A stretch of 7,754 nucleotides of DNA, from assembly GCA_027058735.1 (NCBI GenBank), contig JALURZ010000256.1, positions 1 to 7,754 on the forward strand, given 5' to 3'. Made by a program: the position numbers and the translations under genes. Under the pieces are notes generated by a model. That model did not search any database, had not been told where the DNA came from, and saw nothing but the letters and a program-made list of their open reading frames with translations. The stretch comes from Hyphomicrobiales bacterium (GTDB taxonomy: Bacteria > Pseudomonadota > Alphaproteobacteria > Rhizobiales > JALURZ01). Below, one piece after another: positions 7,608 through 7,754 of the stretch (within the stretch, counting starts at the first letter, position 1; every line of letters begins with the position of its first letter).

Positions 7608-7614
7608 CCCCCTC
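7608..7614 (-). promoter_or_regulatory. Ribosome binding site of fliF
   Basis: GAGGGGG on the minus strand, ten bases before a GTG start codon at 7597. It supports that start over the upstream TTG at 7741. The GTG may reduce translation of this ring protein somewhat; that is inference. Confidence 0.55.
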
Positions 7615-7628
7615 GTGCGTCTGTTCTT

Positions 7629-7695
7629 CCGCGTTCGCAGGTCCGCTGCGCCCGGCATGCCCGCGCGTTCCAGACAGGCGGTCCTGCGAACGCGG
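7629..7695. repeat. 18-nt inverted repeat in the fliF leader
   Basis: Two inverted arms lie upstream of fliF. The first, 7629-7646, begins CCGCGTTCGCAGG; the second, 7678-7695, ends CCTGCGAACGCGG. Thirteen bases pair perfectly; after one mismatch four more pair, separated by a 31-base spacer. Arm centres are 49 bp apart. It sits 32 to 98 bases before the fliF start, a position suited to an operator pair or a leader-RNA stem. In Caulobacter, FlbD binds next to the fliF promoter and represses it, so an operator for the FlbD encoded in this operon is one possibility. I did not recognise a known FlbD consensus in the arms. Confidence 0.6.
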
Positions 7696-7754
7696 TCCAA
7701 TAGCGGCCGTTCCGCGGGCGCCATCCGGACCCGATGGGCAAAAATTACCTAGCG

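Noticed and set aside
7662..7710. Sigma-54-like -24/-12 matches upstream of fliF (TTGGACC...TTCGCA and CTGGAACG...GGCATG).
   Set aside because: In both, the spacing from GG to GC is one base short of the strict sigma-54 spacing and other consensus bases are missing.
7598..7741. N-terminal extension of fliF to a TTG at 7741.
   Set aside because: The extra 48 residues are Arg/Cys/Pro-rich and unlike FliF, and would run through the inverted repeat and the ribosome binding site of the GTG at 7597.
7598..7754. CtrA-type TTAA-N7-TTAA promoter upstream of fliF, as expected by analogy with Caulobacter.
   Set aside because: No such pair of half-sites is visible in the leader; the window may end before the promoter.

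Overview
The whole window is one co-directional block of flagellar basal-body and secretion genes on the minus strand. Reading 5'->3' on that strand, the order is fliF - fliG - fliH (flbE) - fliN - flbD - flhA. This order, high G+C, and a FlbD-type sigma-54 activator placed directly after fliN match the Caulobacter crescentus fliF-fliG-flbE-fliN-flbD cluster as I know it. They point to a free-living alphaproteobacterium; I cannot fix the order or genus from this sequence.

Layout in transcription order. About 157 bases of leader (7598-7754) carry an 18-nt inverted repeat. fliF (MS ring) starts at a GTG at 7597. fliG (switch, torque) follows after 20 nt. fliH (export regulator) overlaps fliG by 1 nt, and fliN (C ring) overlaps fliH by 4 nt (ATGA). 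A 77-nt gap with a strong GC-rich hairpin then separates the structural genes from flbD (transcriptional regulator). A further 50-nt gap separates flbD from flhA (export gate). The last 84 bases of the window (1-84), downstream of flhA, are relatively AT-rich and show no gene start.

How the genes work together: FliF forms the inner-membrane MS ring, and FliG sits on its cytoplasmic tail and takes torque from the stator. FliN completes the C ring and is a docking point for FliH, which brings the FliI ATPase (not in the window) to the export gate, where FlhA is the main membrane component. FlbD is the activator that, in Caulobacter, senses completion of this early assembly through FliX (not in the window), switches on late flagellar genes and represses fliF. 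The operon therefore encodes an early assembly stage together with its checkpoint regulator.

All six proteins look intact and of normal length. I see no tRNA, rRNA, CRISPR, insertion sequence or phage gene. Long open frames on the plus strand are antisense shadows of the GC-rich genes. I did not find a new biological system here. The points worth a second look are regulatory: the inverted repeat before fliF, the hairpin between fliN and flbD, a possible 15-codon leader ORF coupled to flhA, and the strongly degenerate receiver domain of FlbD.
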